DNA of 64,000 nucleotides from ZC4RG30 sp046347045 (GCA_046347045.1 JAXMGX010000003.1:248001-312000); one strand, 5' to 3'. Counted from the stretch's first letter, positions 48,896 through 63,881 are shown. Program-made: numbers and translations. The notes: generated by a model from the letters alone, not told the origin.

Positions 48896-50500
48896 ATGAA
48901 TACCCGTCTCGCCCTGTTGATCCTGTTGCTGGCCACAGGCGTCGCCCGGTCGGCCGAATGGCGCGTGGTGCTGCTGAAGCCCCCGGGCTGCAGTAGCTGC
49001 ACCTTCGTCGAGGAGATGCTCAAGCGCCGCGCGCAGATGCGCGCGGCCGTGCTCGAGGATGGCTCAGGTGGCCAGGTGATCGCACCCATAGAACGCCGCG
49101 CCTCCGCCGAGGTGTCGGCGCAGGAATGGCAGGAGCTGCAGGCGCTGCCGTGGTTCGATCCGAAGAACTGGCTGCGGCATGTCGCCGCGCGCGACGCGCT
49201 GGTGATGCTGAAGCGCGACGGCGTGGTGGTTGCGGGCGGCGACATCGCCGACTCGGCCGACCTGCGCGCGGCACGCTTCCCCGACACGGTCACCACGCCC
49301 AATGCCGGCGACAACGTGCAGGCCGCGCGCGAGGCGCGCACCAACTACATGAGCGAGCTGTATCTGAGGTCGTGGAACCTGAACTGGTTCTACCGCCTGG
49401 CGCTCGATCCTTCGGTGCTGCGCAATCGCGGCGGCGTGGATCCGCTGCTCGCGAATGTGCAGCCGCTGGCCACGCCCTTTGCGGCGACCAATGTGATGCT
49501 GATGTCCACGGCCTCGGGAGCTGCCGACAACGAGATCTTCAATGCGTTGCGCATCGAGGAAATCCGCGACGTGCTGGCACAGTCGCTGTCCTTCAACACC
49601 CGCGACGTGCATGTCTTCTACGGCAGCGGCAATCCCCAGGGCGCCAACGCGCTCGAGGTGCGCAACGGCCGGCTCGAGCTGGTCCATCGCAATGTCGAAG
49701 GCGCGCAGCCCTTCACGCCGGAGGGCGCGGCGCGGATCTTCCAGTCGATCCGCACCCGTCCGGGCAGTCGCAACCTGCTGGTGCTGGTGGGGCATGGCGG
49801 CCCCGAGGGCGCAGGCATGTGGGGCAGCCCGCTGCCGCTGTCGCCCACGGCGCTGCGCGAACTGCACGAGCATGGCGGCGGCGATGACGTGCTGGTGAGC
49901 GGCAACTGCTTCGGCGGCGTGATGGCGCGCTCGATGAGCTGCGGTTTCTTCGGCGCGCGGCCCGACATCATCGCCACGGGCTGCCAGGCCGATGCGGTGG
50001 AGGTGGCCCAGAGCCGCGACTACCTGCACATGTTCTTCAGCGGGCTCGCGCCCGGCGCGCGCCGGCTGGTGGATGCTGATGGCGATGGCGCCGTGTCGTT
50101 CGCCGAGGCGCACTGGTACGCCAGCACCGAGGGCGATGTGCGAAACATCACCTACACCAGCGTCGACGCGCTGGCCGATGCCTGGTTCGAGGCCAACGCC
50201 GGCACCGCGCCGCACCGCCTTGCGGTGAAGGACATCCTGGCGCTGGCCGATGCCGGCACCGCGCCCGAAGCCCGCACACTGCGCGAGCTGCTGACCGGAT
50301 ACGATCCCTCGCTGATCGTGGAGCTCGATGACCTGGCTGCGCAGGCCACGAACTGGAAGCCTGGCGCCGGCCCGCGACCGCTGGTGGCGCAGCTCGCGCG
50401 TCGCCTCGCCTTCAAGAAGAATTCCAGGGATCAGCGCGAGGAACTCGCCCGCCTGCAATCCTGCGAGAACCGCGCGGTGGCCGACTTCCTCAAGCCCTGA
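48896..50500 (+). CDS. Secreted protein: CxxC thioredoxin-like N-terminus, His/Cys clan CD-like domain, EF-hand loop
   Basis: A 534-residue exported protein (signal peptide 1-20). Residues 21-50 (WRVVLLKPPGCSSCTFVEEML) look like a thioredoxin-type strand and helix with Cys32 and Cys35. A central alpha/beta region has LLVLVGHGGPEG (His300) and, 38 residues later, VLVSGNCFGGVMARS (Cys338). This His-Gly and small-Cys spacing is that of caspase/legumain/gingipain-type (clan CD) cysteine peptidases. Residues 393-404 form a canonical calcium-binding EF-hand loop (DADGDGAVSFAE). I know no named family with this combination. It stands alone, divergent from the NmrA-like gene. Confidence 0.75.
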   Translation: MNTRLALLILLLATGVARSAEWRVVLLKPPGCSSCTFVEEMLKRRAQMRAAVLEDGSGGQVIAPIERRASAEVSAQEWQELQALPWFDPKNWLRHVAARDALVMLKRDGVVVAGGDIADSADLRAARFPDTVTTPNAGDNVQAAREARTNYMSELYLRSWNLNWFYRLALDPSVLRNRGGVDPLLANVQPLATPFAATNVMLMSTASGAADNEIFNALRIEEIRDVLAQSLSFNTRDVHVFYGSGNPQGANALEVRNGRLELVHRNVEGAQPFTPEGAARIFQSIRTRPGSRNLLVLVGHGGPEGAGMWGSPLPLSPTALRELHEHGGGDDVLVSGNCFGGVMARSMSCGFFGARPDIIATGCQADAVEVAQSRDYLHMFFSGLAPGARRLVDADGDGAVSFAEAHWYASTEGDVRNITYTSVDALADAWFEANAGTAPHRLAVKDILALADAGTAPEARTLRELLTGYDPSLIVELDDLAAQATNWKPGAGPRPLVAQLARRLAFKKNSRDQREELARLQSCENRAVADFLKP

Positions 50501-52150
50501 GGCTCACCCGGCGCAGCGTGCGCTCGAGCTGCGCCGGATCCAGCGGCTTGGTGAAGTGCTCGTCGAACCCGGCCTCCTGCGCCAGCGCGCGATCCCGGGC
50601 CTGGCCCCAGCCGGTGATCGCCACCAGCAGCGCCTGCCTGCCCCAGTCGGTGGTGCGCATGCGCCGCGCCACCTCGTAGCCATCCAGCCGCGGCATGCCG
50701 ATATCGAGCAGCACCACCTGCGGCCGGAACTCCTCGGCCATGCGCAGCGCCTCCATGCCGTCGTACGCGGTCACGACGCGATGGCCTCCATCTTCGATGA
50801 GCAGCGACCAGCTCATCGCGCTGTCGACATTGTCATCGGCGATCAGGATCCGCAGTGGCTTGAACTGCGCGGATCCGGATTCCTGCGCGTCGGCGACAGG
50901 CAGCGCGCCGGCCGCCACCCGCGGCAGGGTGATGCGGAACTCGCTGCCCCGCCCTTCCCCGTCGCTGTGCGCGCTGACGTGGCCCCGGTGCAGACGCACC
51001 AGTCCCTTCACCAGGGCAAGACCGATCCCGAGGCCGCCCTGCGCCTCGCTCGATGAGCGGCCTGCCTGCGAGAACATGTCGAACACCTGCTCCAGCATGG
51101 CAGGTGCGATGCCGATGCCATCGTCGCGCACGGCGATGTGCACCTCGTCGTCATCCGCCTGCATCGCGAGCTCGATGCGGCCGCCGACCGGCGTGTACTT
51201 GACCGAGTTGTTGAGCAGGTTGGCAACGATCTGCACCAGCCGCAACGCATCGCCCATCACGTGCACCGGTGCGGCTGGATTCGTCACGTCCAGCGACTGA
51301 TGCTTGGCGTCGAGCTGGGGCCGCACCATGTCCACTGCCGAGCGTAGCACCTCGCCGACTTCGACCTGCTGCAACTGCAACTGCATGCGCCCATGCGAAA
51401 TGCGCGATACATCGAGCAGGTCATCGAGCAGCCGGGCCATGTGGGCGACCTGGCGCTGCACGGCATTGCAGGCCATGGCCGACACCTCGGCCTTCTGCGG
51501 CTGGCGCTGCATCAGCCGCGTCGCGGCCGCCAGCGCCGCCAGCGGATTGCGCAGCTCATGCGCCAGGATGGCCAGGAACTCGTCCTTGCGGCGGTCGGCC
51601 TCCTTCAGCGCATGGTTCGTGGCCTGCAGGCTCTGGTTCAGGGCCTCGAGTTCGCGCGTCTTCTCGAGTTGCAGGTTGGTGTTGGCTTCGGCCAGCGCGC
51701 GGTTGGCCTCGGTCAGGTTCTGGTTCAGCCGCTGCAGGTCGCGGCGCTTGCAGTGCAGCTCGATCAGCACCGCGACCTTGCTGCGCAGGATCTCCGGCAC
51801 CACCGGCACCGACACATAATCCACTGCACCCAGCTTGTAGCCCTTCAGGCGGTCGAACTCGGTGTCGTGGACGCCGGTGACGAAGATGATCGGCGTGCGC
51901 TCGAAACGGGGATGGTCGTGGATCATCGCCGCGGTCTCGAAGCCGTCCATGCCCGGCATGCTGACATCGAGCAGGATCAGCGCGAATTCGCCGCCCATGA
52001 GCTGCTCCAGTGCTTCGGCACCGGAGCGGGCGCAGACCAGCTCCTGCTGCAGCGGCTGCAGGATGTACTGGTACGACAGCAGCCGCGCCGGCTGGTCGTC
52101 GACCAGCAGTATCCGCACCGCCCCGCCGGCCGACCCGGCCTCCGCCGATA

Positions 52151-52166
<16 letters not shown>
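50490..52166 (-). CDS. Hybrid sensor histidine kinase/response regulator (REC-HisKA-HATPase-REC)
   Basis: About 558 residues, cytosolic, with no transmembrane segment. An N-terminal receiver domain (ILLVDDQPARLLSYQ, phospho-acceptor in ILLDVSMPGMDGF) is followed by a coiled coil (about 140-195) and the phospho-His in LAHELRNPL. The ATPase boxes NLLNNSVKYT, DDGIGIAP and GLGIGLALVKGLV come next, then a C-terminal receiver (ILIADDNVDSAM, VVLLDIGMPRLDGYEVA). The start is uncertain: GTG at 52166 overlaps the upstream kinase gene by 16 bases, and GTG at 52118 is an alternative. The overlap implies cotranscription with the poly-HAMP kinase. The 3' end overlaps the convergent gene by 11 bases. Confidence 0.9.
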
Positions 52167-57607
<5,441 letters not shown>

Positions 57608-57673
57608 TACACACTCCGCCGCGATGCCCGAGACGCACCTGGCTCGTCAACGATCAACAGGAACTGCAGGCTA

Positions 57674-57695
57674 GCGACCCCTGTAGGAGGGGCGC
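57674..57695. repeat. Small hairpin with GTAGG loop between SnoaL-like and kinase genes
   Basis: GCGACCCCT and AGGGGCGC pair with one bulged A around a GTAGG loop. It lies in the 138-bp gap between the last SnoaL-like stop and the kinase start. A second TGTAGGA occurs at 57719-57725. It may be a terminator for the upstream operon or a fragment of a REP-type element. The remaining bases of the gap hold no recognisable promoter. Confidence 0.35.
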
Positions 57696-57745
57696 GGTCG
57701 GCAGGGGTGATCTTGCGGTGTAGGAAGGCGCCGACGCCGCGCCGG

Positions 57746-58543
57746 CTAGTTGCGCGGCGGTTCGGCGATGGGCTGGGTACCGTCGGCCAGTCGACCCACC
57801 TTCAACGAATCAGCCTGCGCCTTCGTGCCGGGCGGCGCCGCATACGCGCCAACCTGTCCTACGTCGGGCCGGAATGCTTTGCCGGTGACCGGATTCGGGA
57901 AGTGGAAGGGAATGATGTAGTACGCGGGATAAGTGAGATACACCGTGGACGGCGGCAAGTCGGGCGGCGGCTCGAATTTGTCGGGCCAGGTGTTGTTCAG
58001 CGCGTTCTTTCCCCAGCCGTCCCAGTTCGTGTACATGGTGAACGGACCGGACAGGCGGCTGATCTTCCAGACGCCGTTTTCCTTGCGGTATTCGTTCTCG
58101 TACAGCGGCAGGCCCCAGCCGCCCACGCTCATCACGTAGGCACGCGAACGTATCCAGCCGGTTTTCCCATCCGCGGAGATGTCGGGGATGGACTGGAACT
58201 GCATGTGATTGGCCAGCGAACCTTCCTTCGCGCCATCCGGACCGAAGGCCTTGTGCATGTACTCGAGCACGCGCGGCTTGCCGAGGAACAGCCCCTTGCC
58301 GCCGATCTCGAGGGTGGCGTCGTCGGTGAACAGCTCGGACAACTGCGTCCACTGGCTCTTGTCGACGAAGTAGCCATAGGTGCGCTGCAGACGTTCGATC
58401 TGGTTCATGTCCTCCAGGCGTGTGATGCGCGCATCGAGCGCATCGAGCCTCTGCGAGGCGCTCTGTGCAATCACGGCCGGCGCGGCGCAGGCGGCCAGCA
58501 GCAGGCTGGCGATTGCGATTCGGGTGGATGCGTAGTGGTTCAT
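57746..58543 (-). CDS. Secreted SnoaL-like protein, paralogue 3 of a tandem triplet
   Basis: A 265-residue exported protein (signal peptide about 1-26, with AACAAPAVIAQ). A short coiled region (SQRLDALDARITRLEDMNQIERLQRTYGYFVDKSQW) leads into the NTF2-like core, with LFTDDATLEIGGKG, the family phrase LYENEYRKENGVWKI, and a C-terminal extension ending FHFPNPVTGKAFRP. An A-A-C triplet at the end of the signal peptide could also serve as a lipobox. The start is 2 bases after the stop of the upstream paralogue. Function unknown. Confidence 0.85.
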   Translation of the reverse strand: MNHYASTRIAIASLLLAACAAPAVIAQSASQRLDALDARITRLEDMNQIERLQRTYGYFVDKSQWTQLSELFTDDATLEIGGKGLFLGKPRVLEYMHKAFGPDGAKEGSLANHMQFQSIPDISADGKTGWIRSRAYVMSVGGWGLPLYENEYRKENGVWKISRLSGPFTMYTNWDGWGKNALNNTWPDKFEPPPDLPPSTVYLTYPAYYIIPFHFPNPVTGKAFRPDVGQVGAYAAPPGTKAQADSLKVGRLADGTQPIAEPPRN

Positions 58544-58545
58544 GT

Positions 58546-59286
58546 TCACTGCCCCGTCACGCTGTCGACGGCCTGAGGAAGGTTCGTGAGCGGTTGGCCG
58601 GTCACGGGATGTGGATAGCTGAACGGCGGGATGTAGTTGCCCGGCATGGTCCGGTACACCTTCGTCGACGGCTTGTCGGGCGGGAAGATGGCGCTGGGCC
58701 CCTTCATCGGCAGCATTGAACGCGCCCAGCCGCGGTCGTAGTCCGTGAATGCGGTGGGGTAGAAGTGGAACTTGGCGATCTTCCACACGCCGCCTTCCTT
58801 CACGTATTCGTTCTCGTATATGCCCACGCCCCAGATGCCGCTGGCGCCGGGCTCGGAGAGCATCACCGGCCCCTGCCAGCGCCCCGCCGCCGTCCGCCCG
58901 TCGGCCGCAACGGTGATGACGGGCTGCAGCATCATGTGATTGTTCAGATAGCCCTGTGCCAGGCCCTGCGGCCCGTACTGCAGCATCGCGCGGCGGATGT
59001 GGTCCTGCCCGATGTACACGCCGCTCAGTCCGTATTCGAAGCTGCCCGTCTTCGCGAACAGGTCCGCCGCGTCCTCCCACAAACCCTTGTCGAAGTAGTA
59101 GCCAAAGGTGGCCTGCAGCGTTTCCACCGCATCGGCATCTTCCAGTCGGGCAACCCGATCGGCATAGGCCTTGAGGCGCGACTGCAGCGCATCCTGCGCC
59201 TGCGCGGGAGAAAACATTGCAAGACACAGCGCCGCCAGGAACGCAGCGATGGCGCCGCGCGTGGTCCGCGAAATCAGGGTGCGCAT
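58546..59286 (-). CDS. Secreted SnoaL-like protein, paralogue 2 of a tandem triplet
   Basis: A 246-residue exported protein (signal peptide about 1-30, ending FSPAQAQ). It has the same plan as its neighbours: a leader helix (LKAYADRVARLEDADAVETLQATFGYYFDKGLW), an NTF2-like core with LFAKTGSFEYGLSGVYIG and IYENEYVKEGGVWKIAKFHFY, and a C-terminal tail PPFSYPHPVTGQPL. Its ATG overlaps the TGA of paralogue 1 by 1 base, so translation is coupled. The shared C-terminal PxPVTGxP phrase is distinctive for this group. Confidence 0.86.
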   Translation of the reverse strand: MRTLISRTTRGAIAAFLAALCLAMFSPAQAQDALQSRLKAYADRVARLEDADAVETLQATFGYYFDKGLWEDAADLFAKTGSFEYGLSGVYIGQDHIRRAMLQYGPQGLAQGYLNNHMMLQPVITVAADGRTAAGRWQGPVMLSEPGASGIWGVGIYENEYVKEGGVWKIAKFHFYPTAFTDYDRGWARSMLPMKGPSAIFPPDKPSTKVYRTMPGNYIPPFSYPHPVTGQPLTNLPQAVDSVTGQ

Positions 59287-59990
59287 CAGCGGACTCCTTT
59301 CACGGGCTTGCCGGTGACGGGGTTGGGCGCCTGGAAGGCTGGCACCTGCGTATCCGGAAAGGGTTTCTCGGCCACCGTGGAGGGACGGTCCGGCGCGAAA
59401 GCCTTCGATGCCTCACTGCGCGTGAGTCCCTCGCCGGGCTTCAGCCGCGCCCAGCCCTTTGCATAAGGCGCGACGAAGTTCACATGCAGGTGCAGCGAGC
59501 GGATCTTCCACACACCGCCTTCCTTTATATAGGTGTTCTCGTAGACGCCATCGCGCCACTCGGCGTGGTTCTTGTACTGGCCCAGCATGCCCTGGTCGCG
59601 CCAGCGCGCCGTGGCGCTGCGGCCGTCGGCCGCGATGAATACTGCAGGCTGCAGCGTGATCCATTCATTGAGTTGGCCATAGATCAGGCCTTCCTGGCCG
59701 CCATGCAACCGCTTCAGGTATTCGCGGATGTGGTCCTTGCCCATGTACACGCCATCTGCGCCGATCTCGAGCGTGCCGGCGTCCGCGAACAGGTCGGCCG
59801 CATCGGTCCACAGACCGCGGTCGACGTAGTAGCCGAAGGCGCGCTGCAGCTTCTTGACCGCACGCGTGCCTTCGAGCTTTTCCACGCGAGCGGTCAGTGC
59901 ATCGATCTGCGCGTCTGCATCGGACCGCTGCGCCAGCGCCGACTGCTGCAGCAATGCCATCGCGATCAAGCCAATTGCCAGGCGTTTCAT
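59286..59990 (-). CDS. Secreted SnoaL-like protein, paralogue 1 of a tandem triplet
   Basis: A 234-residue exported protein (MKRLAIGLIAMALLQQSALAQ). The leader helix DALTARVEKLEGTRAVKKLQRAFGYYVDRGLW is followed by the core with LFADAGTLEIGADGVYMGKDHI and VYENTYIKEGGVWKIRSLHLH, and the tail AFQAPNPVTGKPVKG. The start at 59990 gives the signal peptide, and the ankyrin gene upstream ends 26 bases before it. Three such genes in a row, alike in plan but only moderately similar, suggest old duplications with divided substrate ranges. Confidence 0.87.
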   Translation of the reverse strand: MKRLAIGLIAMALLQQSALAQRSDADAQIDALTARVEKLEGTRAVKKLQRAFGYYVDRGLWTDAADLFADAGTLEIGADGVYMGKDHIREYLKRLHGGQEGLIYGQLNEWITLQPAVFIAADGRSATARWRDQGMLGQYKNHAEWRDGVYENTYIKEGGVWKIRSLHLHVNFVAPYAKGWARLKPGEGLTRSEASKAFAPDRPSTVAEKPFPDTQVPAFQAPNPVTGKPVKGVR

Positions 59991-60016
59991 GTGGTCTCCG
60001 GATGTTCGATTTGCGC

Positions 60017-61561
60017 TCAGCCGCCACCGGCCGAGCGGATCAGCGTCGCCATCTGCTCGTTGCTGGGCGTGTCGCGACCGCCGGCTTTCGCCGCCAGCGC
60101 GTCCTGCGGCGTCTTGCCCGCGGCATCCTTCACATCCAGCCGCGCGCCATTGTCGATGAGAAGCTGCGCCACCTTGGTCCAGTTCTGTCCGATGGCGCCG
60201 TAGAGCGCCGTCTGACCCTGGCGATCGGTCATGGAGCTGGGCCGCGCGATGACCGCAGTGTGGCTGCTGGTATCGGTGATGCGGGCGTTCACATCGGCAC
60301 CGGCCTTCAGCAGCAGCGTGATGGCACTCACGGCATTGGCCTCGGGATCGGAGCCGGCGATGGGCCCCTGGCCGACCACCGCGCCGCGCGTCGCACCCAC
60401 GCCGGCCGCCGCCATCAGTGGTGTAACGCCCATGACATTGGGCAGGTCGGGCAGCGCGCCGTTCTTCAGCAGCAGTTCCATCATCTCGAGGTCCACCGAC
60501 AGCGCGGCTCGCAGCAGCGGCGAGCAGCCGGTGGTCATCAGGTCGTCGGCGAAGCGGCCGCGGAACGGCCGGTGCATGTTCAACTGCGTATTGGGGTCGA
60601 CATGCAGCGCCAGCAGACGCTGCGCCAACTGCAGCGCGGCGGGTTGCGGCCGACGCGGCGCCGCGCCTTCGGCGGAACGGAATTCCGCGGGCGCGCCGCG
60701 TGCGGTGCCACGCGTGCGCATGTCGGCGGCCAGGTACAGCGCAGTGCGTCCCCACCAGTCCGAGATATGCGGGTTGGCGCCCAGGTCGAGCAACAGATTG
60801 GCGATTTCGTAGTTGTTGTTGTCGATGGCGTTCATCAGCGGCGTGACGCCTTCAGGCGTGGGCCGGTTGAGGTCCGCGCCCGCCTTCAGCAACAGCTTCG
60901 CGCATTCAAGGCAGCCGGAGCGCGTGGCATAGAGCAGCGCGGTGAGTCCGCCGGCCGGCCGGTACTGCGCCCGCGGCTCGGAGGTGATCTGGTTGCCCCA
61001 GTCGTTGATGGTGGCACGGGCGTCCACCTCGGCCTTGTGGCGCAGCAGGAACTCCACCACGTCGACGCTGCTGCTGGCCACCGCCCACATCAGCGCGGTC
61101 TGACCGCGATACTGCTCACGCTCGTTGACGCGCGCGCCGGCCTTCACCAGCGCCTGCACCAGCGGCAATGATCCATTGCGCGCGGCGATCATCAATGGCG
61201 TCTGTTCGTCGCTGTTGCCGATGTTGGGATTCGCACCGGCCTTGAGCAGCATGCCCACCAGCTTCTCGTCGCCCACGGCCACCGCCTCGCACAGCGGCAC
61301 GCTGCCCAGCGAATTGCGGGCGTTGGGATTGGCATGGCGGTCGAGCAAGGCCTGCGCCACCTCGTGGTCGAGGCGATACACCGCCCACATCAGCGCCGAG
61401 GTGCCATCCGGCTGTGCAGCGTTGACATCGGCTCCGGAACGGATGGCCGCCAGCGCAGCGGCATGCTCGCCTGCCTGCACCAGATCAGGCAGGTCCACCG
61501 CGTTCGCTGCCAGCGGCGACAGGGTCGCAAGGCAGAGCATCAGCAGATTGCGGATTCGCAT
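60017..61561 (-). CDS. Periplasmic ankyrin-repeat protein
   Basis: A 514-residue exported protein (signal peptide about 1-21, ending PLAANAVD). It is built of roughly ten ankyrin repeats, for example DGTSALMWAVYRLDHEVAQALLDRHANPNA, EQTPLMIAARNGSLPLVQALVKAGARVN and GQTALYGAIGQNWTKVAQLLIDNGARLD. Longer inserts sit between some repeats (residues about 265-310 and 395-420). Ankyrin stacks bind other proteins. In this operon it may scaffold the SnoaL-like products or an outer-membrane partner. MRIRNLLML at 61561 was chosen as the start for its signal peptide. Confidence 0.9.
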   Translation of the reverse strand: MRIRNLLMLCLATLSPLAANAVDLPDLVQAGEHAAALAAIRSGADVNAAQPDGTSALMWAVYRLDHEVAQALLDRHANPNARNSLGSVPLCEAVAVGDEKLVGMLLKAGANPNIGNSDEQTPLMIAARNGSLPLVQALVKAGARVNEREQYRGQTALMWAVASSSVDVVEFLLRHKAEVDARATINDWGNQITSEPRAQYRPAGGLTALLYATRSGCLECAKLLLKAGADLNRPTPEGVTPLMNAIDNNNYEIANLLLDLGANPHISDWWGRTALYLAADMRTRGTARGAPAEFRSAEGAAPRRPQPAALQLAQRLLALHVDPNTQLNMHRPFRGRFADDLMTTGCSPLLRAALSVDLEMMELLLKNGALPDLPNVMGVTPLMAAAGVGATRGAVVGQGPIAGSDPEANAVSAITLLLKAGADVNARITDTSSHTAVIARPSSMTDRQGQTALYGAIGQNWTKVAQLLIDNGARLDVKDAAGKTPQDALAAKAGGRDTPSNEQMATLIRSAGGG

Positions 61562-61608
61562 GCCGGGGATATTAGCAAGGCGGGCGGGTTCGGATGGGAT
61601 TGCGGGAC

Positions 61609-62397
61609 TCAGATGTCGTTGCGGATGGTGGCCAGCGCGCCGCCATCGATTTCCCACTTGGCGCCGTTCACGTAGCTGGCCTCGTCCGACAGCAGGAACG
61701 ACACCACGTTGCCCACCTCCTCGGGCTTGCCGCAGCGGTTGAGGGTGGCCACCTGTCCCAGCTTCTCCAGGCCCCGCTGCGCGTTGCCGGGGAACAGCTG
61801 CTCGATCACCTCGAGCAGCAGCGGTGTTTCGATGACGCCGGGCATCACGCAGTTCACGCGCACGCCCTTCTGCGCCACCTCGCTGGCCGCCGTACGCGTG
61901 AGACCCACCACGGCATGCTTGGTGGCGTTGTACGCACAGGCGCCCGCAAGACCGCGCTCGCTCCCGATGGAAGCCATGTTGACCACGCTGCCCGAGCCAC
62001 GCCGCACCATGTCGGGCAGCACATGGCGCAGGCCGAGAAACACGCCGCGCAGGTTCACGCGCAGCAGGCGGTCGAACTCGGCCACGTCGTATTCATGCGT
62101 GGGCGCCAGCGCGCCTTCCACGCCCGCATTGTTGAAGAAGCCGTCGATGCGGCCGAACGCCTGCAGCGTCGCGGCGGCATAGCGTTTGACGTCGGCTTCC
62201 TCGCCGCAGTCGGCGACGCAGGCTTCGACCGTCGCACCGCCTGCCTTCAAGACCCGGGCGCGCTCGGCCAGTCGTGGCGCATTGATGTCCACCATCACGA
62301 TCTTCGCCCCTTCGCGCGCGAGAATTTCGCAGGTGGCGTAGCCGATGGCGCCGGCCGCGCCGGTGACGATGATGGATCTTCCTGCATGTCGGTCCAT
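61609..62397 (-). CDS. Short-chain dehydrogenase/reductase (SDR)
   Basis: A 262-residue cytosolic SDR. The cofactor motif GAAGAIG (about 13-19), NNAG, a Ser in NMASIGS and YNATK as catalytic Tyr/Lys are all present. It is a close paralogue of the SDR at 11190-11987, sharing the opening IIVTGAAGxIG, the segment SERGLAGACAYNA and the ending DGGALATIR. It is the only clearly cytosolic member of this operon, lying 11 bases downstream of the secreted protein at 62409 and 47 bases upstream of the ankyrin gene. Confidence 0.92.
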   Translation of the reverse strand: MDRHAGRSIIVTGAAGAIGYATCEILAREGAKIVMVDINAPRLAERARVLKAGGATVEACVADCGEEADVKRYAAATLQAFGRIDGFFNNAGVEGALAPTHEYDVAEFDRLLRVNLRGVFLGLRHVLPDMVRRGSGSVVNMASIGSERGLAGACAYNATKHAVVGLTRTAASEVAQKGVRVNCVMPGVIETPLLLEVIEQLFPGNAQRGLEKLGQVATLNRCGKPEEVGNVVSFLLSDEASYVNGAKWEIDGGALATIRNDI

Positions 62398-62408
62398 GTG
62401 CTGCTCCG

Positions 62409-63851
62409 CTAGCGGCTGAAATCGAAGATCGATTCTTCCTTCTTCGGCCGGCTCATGCCCTGCTCGAAGTACTTCTCCCAGATCTGCGCCCAGGGCCGGC
62501 CGTAGATATCCGGCGGCTCGTATTCGATCTGCGCGCCGGGCGCCACCGGCGTGGGCACGCCCTTCAACGGATAGATGGTCTGGATGCAGCGCAGGGAATC
62601 GTAAGGCGTGCCGGTGTCGAGCCCGCCCCTGCGGTCCAGCGTGCGCACGATGCGGATGGGCTCGACCAATGCCTCGGGATCGTAGAACACCGCCTCGTGT
62701 TTGAGCCCGGCAAGCGTTCCCCTGGCGTCGCGCACCGGCGAGTAGATCTCGATGGTCTGCAGCCTGCTCGAGAATTCGAAGGCGCCATGCACGGTCCAGC
62801 CCTGGATGTTCGAGGTCCAGGTGATCAGCGTGTCCTTGTCCCAGAAGCCGATGGTTTCACCGAACCAGCGCGGCACATCCGGCCCCAGACGCGGCACGGC
62901 GCCGCTCATGTCGAAGCTGCGACCCACGTTGATGTGCGTGACGAAATCCTCGGCCGAGCCGGCGAGTATCTGCACCAGGTGCGGAGTCAGCGTCACGTAG
63001 TGATCGCGCAGCACCACACCCGCGGCGTGCCAGCGGCGCATGAATCCTTCAGGCCAGCAGTACTGCGCGGGCCACTGCGCGGCATTGGTGTTCCCCTGGT
63101 GGTAGAGGTCCTGCACCATGCGCTGCTGGTACTCCGGCGTCAGCAGCGAAAGTATCGTCGGCACCTGGCTGAAGGCACGCAGCGCGTACCAGTCGCCGAA
63201 GCTGTTGATCTGGTAGCGGCCGTCCCAGTCATCTGGCAGCGTGGCCCGCGTGTACACCGTCGGGCCACCACGGCTGCGCGCCTCGGCCAGCAGCGCCTCG
63301 TAGTGCGCCTGCGCGGTCTTGTGAACATAAGGACTGACGATGGCACGACGGGGATAGTCTCGGTCGCAGTATCCCCAGGCGGCCACCTTCGGGTCGGCGC
63401 CGATCAGTCCGCCGAGGATGGGGCTGCCCGCATAGCCGCCGCGTTGTGCCTCAATGCCGATGGGACTGTTGCAGCGCCAGTAGCGCGGATCGCTCCACAG
63501 CGCGCGATCGGCGTAGAAATCCTTCGAGGTGAAGAGGTCGACGGGCAGCGCCTTGACGCCCGCAGGCGCCGCGCCGTCGCGGGCGGACAGCAGTTCCACC
63601 GGCTCGCGCGCGCCCGGGAACAACATCGGCGCCAGTCGCAGCGGCCCCACCAGCGGCAGGCCGGCCATGCCATGCGCGGGGTCCAGCGGCACCGCCAGGG
63701 GCGCATCGCGCCCCGAACTGGCTGCCAGGCCAGACCTGGCCGCCACGGCGCCCTGCGCTGCGGCAGAGGCGGCAGCGACGGCCCCAGCGGCCCCGGCGAG
63801 ACCCATCGGCATGGCCAGGGCGGCAATGAAGCAAATCAGGATGCGACGCAT
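62409..63851 (-). CDS. Secreted protein of unknown function (480 residues)
   Basis: An exported protein with a signal peptide and an Ala-rich segment (residues 1 to about 50). The mature part is probably beta-rich. It has the blocks RYQINSFGDWYALRAFSQVPTIL and WPEGFMRRWHAAG, then a C-terminal half with RWFGETIGFWDKDTLITWTSNI, WTVHGAFEFSSRLQTIEIY and HEAVFYDPEALVEPIRIVRTL. That half resembles the smaller secreted protein at 43850-44575 (FGHWEGNTLVVETTG and the following TI-x-DP segment). I cannot name the family. It heads the six-gene minus operon; its SD is a G-rich tract (GAGGGGGAA) before the ATG. Confidence 0.8.
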   Translation of the reverse strand: MRRILICFIAALAMPMGLAGAAGAVAAASAAAQGAVAARSGLAASSGRDAPLAVPLDPAHGMAGLPLVGPLRLAPMLFPGAREPVELLSARDGAAPAGVKALPVDLFTSKDFYADRALWSDPRYWRCNSPIGIEAQRGGYAGSPILGGLIGADPKVAAWGYCDRDYPRRAIVSPYVHKTAQAHYEALLAEARSRGGPTVYTRATLPDDWDGRYQINSFGDWYALRAFSQVPTILSLLTPEYQQRMVQDLYHQGNTNAAQWPAQYCWPEGFMRRWHAAGVVLRDHYVTLTPHLVQILAGSAEDFVTHINVGRSFDMSGAVPRLGPDVPRWFGETIGFWDKDTLITWTSNIQGWTVHGAFEFSSRLQTIEIYSPVRDARGTLAGLKHEAVFYDPEALVEPIRIVRTLDRRGGLDTGTPYDSLRCIQTIYPLKGVPTPVAPGAQIEYEPPDIYGRPWAQIWEKYFEQGMSRPKKEESIFDFSR

Positions 63852-63881
63852 GAAATTCCCCCTCGTCCGCGCGGAATTTTC

